Source of the DNA: Chitinophagaceae bacterium | GTDB lineage: Bacteria; Bacteroidota; Bacteroidia; Chitinophagales; Chitinophagaceae | Reading direction: 5' to 3' | DNA: 64,000 bases | NCBI GenBank assembly: GCA_022843585.1 | Contig: JALHNJ010000001.1 | Coordinates: 682,001 to 746,000, forward strand | Shown here: positions 26,351 to 36,143 of the stretch, one piece after another | Position numbering within the stretch: the first letter of the stretch is position 1 | How the letters are laid out: each line of letters begins with the position of its first letter | Notes under the pieces: generated by a model | What the model was told of the DNA's origin: nothing | Databases searched by the model: none | The model's input: only the letters and a program-made list of their open reading frames with translations | Translations under genes and position numbers: made by a program

Positions 26351-28177
26351 ATGTCAATATTCAGACTACAAATATCGGTTCTTGTTTTTTTGTTGCCGGG
26401 TATTTATCTATCCGCACAAAACCTGCCGGACAGACAGGCTGGCAATTATCAGCTTTCCATCCGTTCTGTGGATAAGGATGCCGCATTTATTTCAACTCAA
26501 CTGGGTTTACAAACAAATTTTGCAAACCGCAATGCATGTTTGGAGTATGTTAATCAGCTACCGTCACAACTTCAATCCAAAGGTTATGTTACCAATTCGA
26601 TAGATAGTTTGAAAATTGATTCTTTATCTGCTTCCATGGTAATATTTGTGGGAGAGCTTTACCTCTGGGCACAATTAGATGCAAGATCTGTAGAACCTGA
26701 TTTATTAAATGCAGTAGGTTGGCGGGAGAAACTGTTTGCTGATAAGCCTATGGATTTTACACAAGTACAACTCTGGCAGGATAGATTTTTAACTCAATTA
26801 GAAAATACCGGTTACCCCTTTGCAAAAGTTTACTTAGATAGTTTACAACTTGAAGCTGAAAAAGTCTTTGCTCTACTCAAAGTAAAAAAAGGGCCACTGT
26901 ATAAGATTGACAGTATCCGGGTATATGGCAATGCTAAAATTTCCGGCGATTATTTGCAACGGTATCTTGATATTCCGAATGGCAGTATTTACAATAAACA
27001 AAAATTGCTCGCTATAAGTAAAAAAATAAGGGAGTTGACTTACGTTGAAGAAGAACAACCAGCTAATCTAACTATGTTGGGTACTGGATCGGTAGTAAAT
27101 TTATACCTGAAACAAAAAAAGAGCAGCCAGGTAAATGTTTTAGTTGGCTTTTTGCCGAATAATGATCAGCTATCGAGTAAAAAATTATTACTCACCGGTG
27201 AAGCAAATATTTTATTGAAGAATGCTTTAGGCTCCGGAGAAACAATTGGCGTTAACTGGCAGCAGATACAGGTTAAATCGCCCCGGTTAAATTTATTGTT
27301 TCAGTACCCATATCTTTTTCATTCACCCGTTGGTCTTGATTTTACATTTGATATTCTTCGTAAAGACAGCAGCTTCGTCAATATCAACCTACAATTAGGA
27401 GCACAATACACATTGAATGCAAACCAGTCGGGCAAATTATTTATTCAGCGGCAGCAAACGTTTATCAGCTCTGGTTCTATTAATCCGGCACAGATCATTC
27501 AAACAAGGCAGTTGCCGGAAGTAGGAGATGTAAGCTCCTTTAATGTTGGAGTAGATTATGAATTAAATACTACTGATTACCGCTTTAATCCAAAGAAAGG
27601 AAATGAGTTTCGGGTCATTACATCTATTGGCACAAAAACAATAAAAAAGAATAACGAGATTGTTACATTAAAAGATCCCGGCGATCCATCATTCGATTTT
27701 GATAAACTTTATGATACCATCAAATTAAAATCTTACCAGTTCAGGGCAAGAGCAACGCTGGCAAAATATTTTCCATTAGCAAACCAACGCAGCACTGTAA
27801 AGACGGCTATTAATGCAGGGGCATTTCAGAGTGGAAATATTTTCAGGAATGAACTTTTTCAAATTGGCGGCTACAAATTGCTTCGTGGGTTTGATGAGGA
27901 AAGTCAATACCTGTCACATTTCGCTATAGCAACCCTAGAGTTTCGGTACCTGGTGGGTCAAAATTCTTTTTTCTACGCATTGGCTGACGGTGGCTGGGGT
28001 AGAAACAATAGCCAGAATGTAAAGGCGAACTATACTTATTTTGGAACAGGCCTTGGACTTGCTTTTGAAACCAAAGCCGGCATTTTTAACCTGGCATGGG
28101 CGGTTGGTAAAAGAAACGATACAGAGTTAAATCTGCGTCAATCAAAAATTCATTTCGGCTTTGTAAACTATTTTTAA
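26351..28177 (+). CDS. BamA/TamA-like outer membrane protein with POTRA region
   Basis: Omp85-superfamily protein of 608 residues. It has a signal peptide (ISVLVFLLPGIYLSAQ), a periplasmic POTRA-like region (about 140-230, with GPLYKIDSIRVYGNAKIS) and a C-terminal surface-antigen barrel. The barrel has the conserved lid-loop motif QIGGYKLLRGFDEES, with the RGF triplet, and ends in SKIHFGFVNYF, a typical closing strand. With a single clear POTRA it is shorter than BamA itself, so a TamA-like or specialised assembly factor is more likely. Residues after the signal peptide (PDRQAG) come from a short palindrome-like insertion. Confidence 0.8.
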   Translation: MSIFRLQISVLVFLLPGIYLSAQNLPDRQAGNYQLSIRSVDKDAAFISTQLGLQTNFANRNACLEYVNQLPSQLQSKGYVTNSIDSLKIDSLSASMVIFVGELYLWAQLDARSVEPDLLNAVGWREKLFADKPMDFTQVQLWQDRFLTQLENTGYPFAKVYLDSLQLEAEKVFALLKVKKGPLYKIDSIRVYGNAKISGDYLQRYLDIPNGSIYNKQKLLAISKKIRELTYVEEEQPANLTMLGTGSVVNLYLKQKKSSQVNVLVGFLPNNDQLSSKKLLLTGEANILLKNALGSGETIGVNWQQIQVKSPRLNLLFQYPYLFHSPVGLDFTFDILRKDSSFVNINLQLGAQYTLNANQSGKLFIQRQQTFISSGSINPAQIIQTRQLPEVGDVSSFNVGVDYELNTTDYRFNPKKGNEFRVITSIGTKTIKKNNEIVTLKDPGDPSFDFDKLYDTIKLKSYQFRARATLAKYFPLANQRSTVKTAINAGAFQSGNIFRNELFQIGGYKLLRGFDEESQYLSHFAIATLEFRYLVGQNSFFYALADGGWGRNNSQNVKANYTYFGTGLGLAFETKAGIFNLAWAVGKRNDTELNLRQSKIHFGFVNYF

Positions 28178-28195
28178 AATTCTGCACCGAGTCAT

Positions 28196-29185
28196 TTGTC
28201 CTTCAATACTTTTGCAAAACAAATTTCACTATTGAACAAGGTATTTTTTTTCGTATCTTATTTATTGCTACTTGCTTCAAGTAGTCCGGCTCAAACAGCA
28301 CCGGATTCTACCCTTGCAGCTGATACGCTGATCGTAGTAGATAGCACCATTCTAAAACCTGTCTTGCCGGTAATAGAAAAAAAAGATTCAGTATCAAGAA
28401 GACCAAAAGAAGATACCAACTGGCCACTTGAGGTAGTAACTACCCCGGGCTTTAGCTGGCAAGTATTAAAGCGACACCCTTATTTTGGTTTTGGCACTGC
28501 TGTTATAAAAAATGAAGTAGGGGATATTCGAAAGATAACAGGTAAAGAATCTCTTTTCTATTTCATTCTCCTGCTATTGTTCATTTTTGCAGTGCTTCGC
28601 CAAATCTTTCCAAAGTATTTCAGCGACTTATTCCGTCTTTTTTTCAGAACTACCCTAAAGCAACGGCAAATAAGGGAGCAGTTAATGCAAACGCCATTGC
28701 CTTCACTCTTGCTCAATGCATTTTACATACTAAGTGCTGGATTATATGTTAGCCTTTTGTTTAGCCACTATAATATTAACCCGGTACAAAACTTCTGGTT
28801 ACTGTTCGTTTACTGTTGTATTGGTTTGTCGGCAGCCTATTTTGTAAAATTTTTATTTCTTAAAGTTGCAGGCTGGGTTTTCAATGCAGAGGAGGCCGCC
28901 AATGCATATATCTTCATTGTCTTTATCATCAATAAAATGATTGGTATTATGCTACTGCCATTTATCGCCATATTGGCATTTAGCGTTGCCAAAGTTTACA
29001 CGGCAGGCCTTGTACTTTCATGGTGCCTGGTGGCAGGACTGATTTTATACCGATTTATTTTGACATATGCATCTGTTCGTAATCAGGTCAAAGTCAACCC
29101 TTTTCATTTCTTTTTGTACCTCTGTGCTTTTGAGATAGCGCCTCTTTTGCTGATTTACAAGGCGTTGTTAGTATATTTTAAGTAG
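28196..29185 (+). CDS. DUF4271 domain membrane protein
   Basis: A 329-residue protein with an N-terminal signal segment (KVFFFVSYLLLLASSSPAQ), a Ser/Thr/Asp-rich periplasmic stretch, then about six membrane helices, such as FYFILLLLFIFAVLRQIF and FIVFIINKMIGIMLLPFIAI. This fits the Bacteroidota-specific DUF4271 family. In many relatives it stands next to hemD, as here. The start is a TTG 18 bases after the barrel gene, with no better ATG upstream. Function unknown. Confidence 0.8.
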   Translation: MSFNTFAKQISLLNKVFFFVSYLLLLASSSPAQTAPDSTLAADTLIVVDSTILKPVLPVIEKKDSVSRRPKEDTNWPLEVVTTPGFSWQVLKRHPYFGFGTAVIKNEVGDIRKITGKESLFYFILLLLFIFAVLRQIFPKYFSDLFRLFFRTTLKQRQIREQLMQTPLPSLLLNAFYILSAGLYVSLLFSHYNINPVQNFWLLFVYCCIGLSAAYFVKFLFLKVAGWVFNAEEAANAYIFIVFIINKMIGIMLLPFIAILAFSVAKVYTAGLVLSWCLVAGLILYRFILTYASVRNQVKVNPFHFFLYLCAFEIAPLLLIYKALLVYFK

Positions 29186-29192
29186 AAGTTCC

Positions 29193-29200
29193 TACCTTTG
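29193..29200 (+). promoter_or_regulatory. -7 box of hemD promoter
   Basis: TACCTTTG matches the Bacteroidota consensus TAnnTTTG exactly and lies 24 bases before the hemD ATG. No good -33 TTG at normal spacing was found. Confidence 0.5.
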
Positions 29201-29224
29201 CACTCAACTTTAGCTGAACAGAAC

Positions 29225-30025
29225 ATGATTAAAAATGGGGTTAAAAAGGCCGACGTTCAGGCCAAAGCAATACAAAAAATCCTGATTACCCAACCAAGGC
29301 CGGAGAGTGAAAAGTCTCCGTACTTTGAGCTGTCCAGGAAATATAGTGTGGATCTGGACTTTCATCCTTTTATACGCCTGGAGGGTATTCCTGCCCGGGA
29401 CTTTCGTAAACAAAAGATTGAAATTCAGAACTATACAGGTGTTGTTTTTACGAGCAGAAACGCCATTGATCATTTTTTCCGCACTTGCGAAGAGATGAAA
29501 GTAAGCGTATCGCAAGACACCAAATATTTCTGCATCACTGAAGCAGTTGCCTTATATCTTCAAAAATTTATCCTTTACAGAAAGCGGAAAGTATTTTATG
29601 GTGCCGATGGTACTAATAAAAGCATGTTTGATGTAATTAATAAGCATAAGGCTAATGAGAAGTTCCTGTATGTATGTTCAGAAAATCAGCAGGATAATGA
29701 AATAGTAAACTGGCTTAAAGCGAATAATTGTGAATTTGTATTGGCATTTATGTACAGAAGCGTAAGCAGTGATGTAAAGGAAGTATTGACGAAGAATGAA
29801 TATGATGTTATTTGCTTTTTTACACCGAGTGGAGTAAAGAGTCTTTTTGATAATGTTCCCAAGTACAAACAAAACGGAACTGTGTTAGGTGCATTTGGCA
29901 ATAACACGTCTAAAGCAATTGAAGATGCAGGTCTTAAACTGGAAATAAAAGCACCGCTTCCACAAGCCCCAAGTATGGTGGCGGCATTGGAGCAATTTTT
30001 GGCATCAACAATTAAGAAAAAATAA
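29225..30025 (+). CDS. hemD: Uroporphyrinogen-III synthase
   Basis: Cyclises hydroxymethylbilane to uroporphyrinogen III, the last common precursor of haem and sirohaem/cobalamin. The 266-residue product shows the two-domain HemD pattern: ILITQPRPESEKSPYFELS at the N terminus, TGVVFTSRNAIDHFF, FFTPSGVKSLFDN, and AFGNNTSKAIEDAG near the C terminus. The family is poorly conserved, but the order and the motifs around VFTSRNA and FTPSGV are typical. The ATG at 29225 is downstream of the -7 box at 29193, so the longer frame starting at 29198 is not used. Confidence 0.85.
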   Translation: MIKNGVKKADVQAKAIQKILITQPRPESEKSPYFELSRKYSVDLDFHPFIRLEGIPARDFRKQKIEIQNYTGVVFTSRNAIDHFFRTCEEMKVSVSQDTKYFCITEAVALYLQKFILYRKRKVFYGADGTNKSMFDVINKHKANEKFLYVCSENQQDNEIVNWLKANNCEFVLAFMYRSVSSDVKEVLTKNEYDVICFFTPSGVKSLFDNVPKYKQNGTVLGAFGNNTSKAIEDAGLKLEIKAPLPQAPSMVAALEQFLASTIKKK

Positions 30026-30050
30026 AAATTTCACTTTAAATAATTGAGAA

Positions 30051-30074
30051 GGGCGCCAATTCGGTGTCCTTTTT
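30051..30074 (+). terminator. Terminator after hemD
   Basis: GGGCGCC (30051-30057) pairs with GGTGTCC (30063-30069), with two G-U pairs and a 5-base loop, followed by TTTTT. It lies 25 bases after the hemD stop. Confidence 0.7.
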
Positions 30075-30111
30075 CTTTTATACGAACTTAGCAGTAACTT
30101 ATAGTACAGCG

Positions 30112-32166
30112 ATGAAACATAGCAATCAACTTATACATGAAACAAGCCCTTATTTACAACAGCATGCACATAACCCGGTCAATTGGTTTCCATGGGGCGA
30201 TGAGGCACTCGACAAAGCAAAAAAGGAAAACAAGCCAATTCTTGTTAGCATTGGATATGCAGCCTGTCATTGGTGTCATGTAATGGAAAGAGAAAGTTTC
30301 GAAGATGAGGCCACCGCAAACATGATGAATGAAAATTTTATCAATATAAAAATTGACAGGGAGGAGCGGCCAGACCTAGATCATATTTATATGGATGCGG
30401 TACAGGCAATGACGGGTAGCGGTGGTTGGCCATTGAATGTTTTTTTAACACCGGATGGAAAACCTTTTTACGGTGGAACTTATTTTCCGCCACAGAAAGC
30501 ATTCAATCGTCCTTCCTGGCAAGATACGTTGCTAAGTGTAACACAAGCTTTTAGGGAGAGGCGACATGAAATAGATGCTCAGGCAGAAAATCTAACACAG
30601 CATCTTACTCAATCAAATTCATTTGGCTTGCAAAAAGTAGCCGAAACAGATGTTTTTACCAGTGAGAAATTAGATGAAGCATTTCGGAACTTGATGAAAT
30701 CGGCAGATAAGGAATGGGGCGGTTTTGGAAAAGCCCCAAAGTTTCCGCAAACATTTTCAATTCAGTTTTTGCTGCGGTATCATTATATCACCAAAAATCA
30801 AGAAGCATTACAACAAGCAATTTTATCGCTGGATAAAATGATTGAAGGCGGTATTTATGACCAGGCAGGCGGTGGCTTTGCCCGATACTCAACCGATACA
30901 GAATGGCTGGCACCCCATTTTGAAAAAATGCTGTATGATAATGCTTTGCTGGTAATAGTGCTAAGCGAAGCTTTTCAATTAACGGGTAAGGTTCGTTATA
31001 AAGAAGTAATAGATGAAACATTGAAATTTGTACAAAGGGAATTATTACATCCAGACAAAGGATTCTATTCAGCTTTAGATGCCGATAGCGAAGGAGTAGA
31101 AGGAAAATTTTATGTTTGGAATTTGGAAGAAGTAACATCCTTGCTGGGAAAAGATGCGGCAATCTTTTGCGAATATTATGATATTACTGCTCATGGAAAT
31201 TGGGAGGAAACAAATATTCTGCGGGTAAAAAAACCGATGGAAAATTTTGCGGCAGCAAAAAATATTTCAATAAGCGAACTAGACAGCATACTGGCTGAAG
31301 GAAGAAGCAAGCTTTTAGAAAAAAGGACTGGGAGGGTACGTCCTTTATTAGATGATAAAATCTTATTAGGGTGGAATGCTTTGATGAACTCTGCTTGCAG
31401 CAAGGCTTTTGCAGCAACAGGCAACGAACAATACAAACAGCTGGCGAATGATAATATGTATTTTCTTTTAAAACATTTTGCTGCAAAAAAGGAAAACGAG
31501 TTTTATCATACCTGGAAAAATGGAATCGCAAAATACCCGGCTTTTTTAGATGACTATGCATATTTGGTACAATCCTTAATTCATCTGCATGAAATAACAG
31601 CGGATACAAACTGGTTAGTTAAAGCAAAAAATGTTACCGGCTTTGTGATTGAAAATTTTAGTGAAAAGGATACAGGGTTTTTCTTTTTTACTTCCGAAAG
31701 CCAAACTGATGTTATCGTCCGCAAGAAAGAGGTATATGATGGAGCGGTGCCATCTGGCAATGCTGTGATGACCTTTAACCTTTATCACTTATCTATCTTT
31801 TTCGATCTTCCGGATTGGAAACAAAGAAGCTTTGATATGATTTCTTCACTTGGTAATGCCATAACCCGTTACCCTTCTTCTTTTGGTGTTTGGTGCAGCC
31901 TGTTGCAAGAAATTGTAGCAGGTACCAATGAAATTGTGATAGTGGGGTTCGATTTTGTAGAAATTCAGCAGGAAATCATTAATTATTACCTGCCTCATAA
32001 AGTGCTGATGGCATCCATCGGCCCTCTTTCCGGCTTTCCTTTGCTTGCGGGAAAAAGCGGGGGTGAAAGAACTACTGTTTACCTTTGCCGTAGTTACACT
32101 TGTCTTAATCCCGTATTTTCTGCAAAAGAGCTTATATCCCTGATAGACAGACCCCAAAATGGGTAA
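30112..32166 (+). CDS. Thioredoxin-domain protein of the DUF255 / YyaL (SSP411-like) family
   Basis: A 684-residue cytoplasmic protein with an N-terminal thioredoxin-like domain and a C-terminal six-hairpin (alpha/alpha) glycosidase-like domain. The opening [17 protein letters not shown] and the active-site-like [12 protein letters not shown] are diagnostic. [21 protein letters not shown] follows. Proteins of this family are widespread but have no firmly established reaction. The ATG at 30112 is chosen; the frame is open to 30064, but those codons overlap the terminator region. It stands alone between hemD and gldK. Confidence 0.87.
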   Translation: MKHSNQLIHETSPYLQQHAHNPVNWFPWGDEALDKAKKENKPILVSIGYAACHWCHVMERESFEDEATANMMNENFINIKIDREERPDLDHIYMDAVQAMTGSGGWPLNVFLTPDGKPFYGGTYFPPQKAFNRPSWQDTLLSVTQAFRERRHEIDAQAENLTQHLTQSNSFGLQKVAETDVFTSEKLDEAFRNLMKSADKEWGGFGKAPKFPQTFSIQFLLRYHYITKNQEALQQAILSLDKMIEGGIYDQAGGGFARYSTDTEWLAPHFEKMLYDNALLVIVLSEAFQLTGKVRYKEVIDETLKFVQRELLHPDKGFYSALDADSEGVEGKFYVWNLEEVTSLLGKDAAIFCEYYDITAHGNWEETNILRVKKPMENFAAAKNISISELDSILAEGRSKLLEKRTGRVRPLLDDKILLGWNALMNSACSKAFAATGNEQYKQLANDNMYFLLKHFAAKKENEFYHTWKNGIAKYPAFLDDYAYLVQSLIHLHEITADTNWLVKAKNVTGFVIENFSEKDTGFFFFTSESQTDVIVRKKEVYDGAVPSGNAVMTFNLYHLSIFFDLPDWKQRSFDMISSLGNAITRYPSSFGVWCSLLQEIVAGTNEIVIVGFDFVEIQQEIINYYLPHKVLMASIGPLSGFPLLAGKSGGERTTVYLCRSYTCLNPVFSAKELISLIDRPQNG

Positions 32167-32287
32167 TTAATTTTAAGTTAATACAATAAAGCAGACCCGG
32201 CTATCGTTTGAAATTTTACTTCGGAAAGTACGCTTTGATTTAATAAAAATAAATTTTAACGTTGTGCCAGAGAATAGTTCAAAACAT

Positions 32288-32295
32288 TATATTTG
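32288..32295 (+). promoter_or_regulatory. -7 box of the gldKLMN promoter
   Basis: TATATTTG is a full match to TAnnTTTG, and a TTG at 32262-32264 stands 23 bases upstream as a possible -33 box. It is 19 bases before the gldK ATG at 32315 and supports that start. Confidence 0.6.
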
Positions 32296-32314
32296 CCCAA
32301 TACCCTTTAAGTGT

Positions 32315-33625
32315 ATGAAAATGAAAAACCTTAACTACATCTTGAGTGCAATCGCCTGTATGGTTTTACTGGCCAGTTGCGGCATACTCGGGAAAAAGAA
32401 CAGCAAAGGCGGAAGCCTTCCTAATGATGGACAAGTACATGGCGTTGCTCCGGGGGGAAAGTATACCCTACCGAGGCCTCCGGGCATGGTATATGTTCCT
32501 CAGGGAACTTTCCATATGGGTCCCAGCGATGAGGATCCTGCTTATGCATTTAGTGCCCGTAACAGATCTGTTTCTATCAGCGGATTCTGGATGGATGCCA
32601 CTGAAATTACCAACAATGAATACCGCCAGTTTGTACAGTGGGTTCGTGACTCTGTAATAGCCCGTAAAATGGGTTATGTAAAAGCAGGGGCTGATGGTAA
32701 TGAGTATGTGGACTGGGCTAAAATGAAAACCATGAAATGGGGTGATCCTAAAGTAATGGAGCAGCTTAGCAGCACAGATATTATCCTTCCTCCGGATGAT
32801 AGAATTTTCGGTAAAAAAGAAATTGATCCAAGTAAAATAGTATTTCATTCTGAAGTGTTTGATCTAAAAGAAAACGCAAAAAGAGAAAATGCAGGTAAAC
32901 CCCGTTCTGCTTTTATTATAAAGAAGGATGTGGCAATTTATCCTGATACGTTGGCCTGGATCCGTGACTTTGCGTATTCTTACAATGAGCCAATGACAAA
33001 GCGTTATTTCTCTCACCCTGCTTTTGGCAACTATCCTGTAGTTGGTGTAAACTGGAAACAAGCAACAGCATTTTGCGAGTGGAGAACCCATTTGCTTAAT
33101 TCATATTTAGATTCTAAAAAGAGAACACAAGAGTCAGATTTCCGTTTGCCAACAGAAGCACAATGGGAATATGCAGCCCGTGGCGGTCGTTCTCAATCAA
33201 TGTTCCCCTGGGGTAACTATTATCTCCGTAATAAAAAAGGTTGTTTGATGGCCAACTTTAAACCCGGCCGTGGTAACTATCCTGAAGATGGTGGTTTCTA
33301 CACTGTTCGTGCCGATGCTTACTGGCCTAACGATTATGGTTTGTATTGCATGAGTGGCAATGTAGCCGAGTGGACTTCTTCTATTTATTATGAAGGACGT
33401 AATAACTTCCAGCATGACATGAACCCTGACGTTCGCTGGAATGCAAAAGATGATGATCCTCCTTTGATGAAGCGTAAAATAATCCGTGGTGGTAGTTGGA
33501 AAGATGTGGGTTATTACCTGCAAACAGGAACCAGTACTTACGAGTACCAGGATTCAACGAAATCTTATGTAGGCTTCCGTTGTGTGATCGACTTACCCGC
33601 AGCACCAACAAAAGGTCGCCGTTAA
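32315..33625 (+). CDS. gldK: Gliding motility / type IX secretion lipoprotein GldK
   Basis: Outer membrane lipoprotein that with GldN forms the periplasmic ring of the type IX secretion system. The 436-residue product has a lipoprotein signal ending in LLASC (Cys22) and a formylglycine-generating-enzyme-like (sulfatase-modifying) domain: PPGMVYVPQGTFHMG, FWMDATEITNNEYRQF, FRLPTEAQWEYAARGG, MSGNVAEWTSS and IIRGGSWKD. The catalytic role of FGE is not expected here. The first gene of gldKLMN, it has a -7 box 19 bases upstream, which rules out the longer GTG frame from 32264. Confidence 0.93.
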   Translation: MKMKNLNYILSAIACMVLLASCGILGKKNSKGGSLPNDGQVHGVAPGGKYTLPRPPGMVYVPQGTFHMGPSDEDPAYAFSARNRSVSISGFWMDATEITNNEYRQFVQWVRDSVIARKMGYVKAGADGNEYVDWAKMKTMKWGDPKVMEQLSSTDIILPPDDRIFGKKEIDPSKIVFHSEVFDLKENAKRENAGKPRSAFIIKKDVAIYPDTLAWIRDFAYSYNEPMTKRYFSHPAFGNYPVVGVNWKQATAFCEWRTHLLNSYLDSKKRTQESDFRLPTEAQWEYAARGGRSQSMFPWGNYYLRNKKGCLMANFKPGRGNYPEDGGFYTVRADAYWPNDYGLYCMSGNVAEWTSSIYYEGRNNFQHDMNPDVRWNAKDDDPPLMKRKIIRGGSWKDVGYYLQTGTSTYEYQDSTKSYVGFRCVIDLPAAPTKGRR

Positions 33626-33660
33626 TAAAATAATATATTCAACTACGATATAAAAATCTT

Positions 33661-33690
33661 GAGAGGACAGTAAAACGAACCTGTCCTCTC
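33661..33690 (+). promoter_or_regulatory. Perfect inverted repeat between gldK and gldL
   Basis: GAGAGGACAG (33661-33670) and CTGTCCTCTC (33681-33690) form a perfect 10-base stem with a 10-base loop, followed by a pyrimidine-rich TTCTTTCTCTC. It resembles an intrinsic terminator but is weak in T, so partial termination or RNA processing that sets the gldK to gldLMN ratio is a reasonable reading. Confidence 0.6.
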
Positions 33691-33742
33691 TTCTTTCTCT
33701 CTTAATTAAAATTCACCTAAAACCTCTTAAAAAAATCCAATT

Positions 33743-34516
33743 ATGGCAGCAGCTATCCCATCCAAAGTAAGTAAGTACGTAGACGTATTCGTATCTTTTG
33801 GTGCGGCCCTTGTTATCTGGGGAGCACTCAGAAAAATCACCCACCAGCCCGATGCAGACACCTGGTTGTGGATAGGTCTTACTACCGAAGCCATCATCTT
33901 TGCCGTGTACGGTATTCTCTATCTTGTATATCCTGCAGTAAAAGACGCTTCTCATGATGAAGAGCAGTTTTCAGTTGCTGGTGCAAAGTCCAGAGCTACT
34001 TTTGGTGCAATGGACAAAATGTTAACTGAAGCAGATATAACTCCAGATACCATGAAACGTTTGGGCGATGGCTTCAAACAATTAAATACAACTGTAACAG
34101 GTATGAATGGTATCGGTGATACTATTAGTGCTACAACAGACTTTACTGCTAAAACAAGAGAGGTTACCGGCCAATTGGAAAAAGTAAAAGATGCTTATAC
34201 TACAGCAGCTTCTTCAGTAGGTGCATTTAACCAGGCTACAGAAGGTGCTAAAGTATTCCATGATCAAATACAAGTGTTGACTAAGAACTTGTCATCATTA
34301 AACACTATTTACGAATTAGAATTACAAGAAAGTAACAACCACCTGAAAGCATTGAATGCATTCTATGGTAAATTGGCTGAAACATCTAATTCAATGCTGA
34401 ACAGTGCGGAAGATGCGAAGAAAGTTCAGGAGCAAATCGGAAACCTGGCTACTAACCTGGGCCGCCTGAATGGTATCTATGGAAATATGTTAACAGCCAT
34501 GCAGGGTCGCAGCTAA
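33743..34516 (+). CDS. gldL: Type IX secretion motor protein GldL
   Basis: Inner membrane stator-like component of the proton-driven GldLM motor. Two membrane helices lie near residues 14-33 and 41-64, the second containing Glu49 (WIGLTTEAIIFAVYGI), the proton-path residue known from Flavobacterium GldL. The cytoplasmic part (65-257) is helical, with MNGIGDTISATTDFTAKTREV and coiled-coil-like repeats. The 257-residue length fits. It is 117 bases after gldK and 104 bases before gldM. Confidence 0.93.
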   Translation: MAAAIPSKVSKYVDVFVSFGAALVIWGALRKITHQPDADTWLWIGLTTEAIIFAVYGILYLVYPAVKDASHDEEQFSVAGAKSRATFGAMDKMLTEADITPDTMKRLGDGFKQLNTTVTGMNGIGDTISATTDFTAKTREVTGQLEKVKDAYTTAASSVGAFNQATEGAKVFHDQIQVLTKNLSSLNTIYELELQESNNHLKALNAFYGKLAETSNSMLNSAEDAKKVQEQIGNLATNLGRLNGIYGNMLTAMQGRS

Positions 34517-34620
34517 TAAGCTGAACCCTGTTCGTTTATATTCCGTTCCGGTGCAGTAAGACAAGTATCGGAAATTGAAAGACAAGTCATCATTACCAAT
34601 CAAATTAAACGTAAATAGTC

Positions 34621-36135
34621 ATGGCTTTACCTAAAGAGCCCCGGCAGAAGATGATCAATATCATGTACCTGGTATTAACGGCCCTATTGGCCATTAATAT
34701 CTCGGCTGAGATCCTCAATGCCTTTAAAACCATAGATGAGAGTTTGATAAAAACTAACACGGCAGTAAATGCCTCATCTACTCAGATTTTAAAATCACTT
34801 GCTGATAAAAAAACAAAGCCTGAAACTGCAGAAAGAGCCAATATATGGCATCCTAAAGCTGAAAAAGTAACACAGGAAGCAGCTAAAGCGTATGCATTTA
34901 TTGATAACCTTAGAAAGGAATTAATTGAAGCATCTTCTTCTGGCGGAAAGTTAAAAGAAGATGACCAAAATGCTACTACCCGAATTCTGGTTAAAGAAGG
35001 AAAGGGAAAACAATTATTTCAAATTCTTTCCGATTATAAAAAGAATGTGCTGGGAGTTGATTCTGCAATTGCTGCTGAATTTGCAAACAATTTTCAGGTA
35101 GAATTGACAGCTCCTAAATCTCAAACTTCTAAAAAGAAAACTTGGGAAGAAGCTTATTTCTACATGTCACCAACTGTTGGTGCATTAAGTATACTGAGTA
35201 AGTTTCAAAATGACATCAGAACTTCTGAGAATAATGTCGTTACCTTTTGCCATAAGAAAGTTGGAGAGGTTGATGTAGTATTTGATTCTTATGCTGCAAT
35301 TGTTGGACAGAGCTCTAACTATGTAATGCCAGGCCAAAAAATACAAATTACTGCTGGTGTCGGTGCATATAGTAAGGCAGCGCAACCAACAATTACAATA
35401 GGTGGTACCCCTACTCCTTTAGGTGAGGAAGGGTTTGCTATGAAAGAGTTTACTGCTGAAGGTGCTGGAGAAAGGTCTGTCCCTGTAAAGATTTCTTACT
35501 TTAATCAGACTACAGGTAGAACTGAAGATAAATTAGTTGAAGTTAAATACACAATTGGTACTCCCGGAGCAGCTTCAGTTGCCTTGGATAAAATGAATGT
35601 TTTATATATAGGGGTTGATAATCCTGTTACTATTGCATCAAGTGTTGGATTGGATAAAACTACCGTTTCAATATCTGGTGGTGGTGGTTCATTATCAGGA
35701 GGTGGAGGCAAATACATTGCCAGAGTGAACAGTGTAACAGATGATTGTATGATCACTGTAAATGCAGACGGCAAGCCATCAAGTTATAAATTCCGGGTTC
35801 GTACTATTCCAGAAGCTCAAGCTTATGTGGGTAATCAGCCAAGCGGTGCTAATATAGCAGCAGGTGCTTTTAAAGCACAGGGCGGTGTTGGAGCTGGTAT
35901 AAAGAACTTTCCTTTTGAACTGGACTATAACGTAGTAAGCTATACATTTACCTGCGACTCGGATGATGATATCGTTTCTATCCCTGTTCAGGGTGCTGCT
36001 TTCTCCGGTGCTGTAAGAAGTGCTATGAATCAGCATGTACAGGCAGGCAGAATGGTGACAATTGACGAAATCCGTGTAAAAGGTCCGGACGGACGTACTA
36101 CAAAGGCACCTTCTCTCGTTTACTATATTAAATAA
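34621..36135 (+). CDS. gldM: Type IX secretion motor protein GldM
   Basis: Partner of GldL: one N-terminal membrane helix and a long periplasmic rod of four domains reaching the GldKN ring. The start MALPKEPRQKMINIMYLVL contains Arg8 in the PRQKMIN motif, matching the essential Arg9 of Flavobacterium GldM. The rod (about 40-504) includes the conserved TWEEAYFYMSPTVGALSIL segment and beta-rich C-terminal domains. The 504-residue length is normal. gldN starts 8 bases later. Confidence 0.93.
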   Translation: MALPKEPRQKMINIMYLVLTALLAINISAEILNAFKTIDESLIKTNTAVNASSTQILKSLADKKTKPETAERANIWHPKAEKVTQEAAKAYAFIDNLRKELIEASSSGGKLKEDDQNATTRILVKEGKGKQLFQILSDYKKNVLGVDSAIAAEFANNFQVELTAPKSQTSKKKTWEEAYFYMSPTVGALSILSKFQNDIRTSENNVVTFCHKKVGEVDVVFDSYAAIVGQSSNYVMPGQKIQITAGVGAYSKAAQPTITIGGTPTPLGEEGFAMKEFTAEGAGERSVPVKISYFNQTTGRTEDKLVEVKYTIGTPGAASVALDKMNVLYIGVDNPVTIASSVGLDKTTVSISGGGGSLSGGGGKYIARVNSVTDDCMITVNADGKPSSYKFRVRTIPEAQAYVGNQPSGANIAAGAFKAQGGVGAGIKNFPFELDYNVVSYTFTCDSDDDIVSIPVQGAAFSGAVRSAMNQHVQAGRMVTIDEIRVKGPDGRTTKAPSLVYYIK

Positions 36136-36143
36136 CCTGTGAT

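Noticed and set aside
32190-32200. GACCCGGCT shared with the dispersed element downstream of the DUF255 gene
   Set aside because: Only nine bases match and similarity stops there.
32264-32314. GTG start 17 codons upstream of gldK
   Set aside because: It lies at the -33 position of a good TAnnTTTG promoter, and the lipoprotein signal begins only at 32315.
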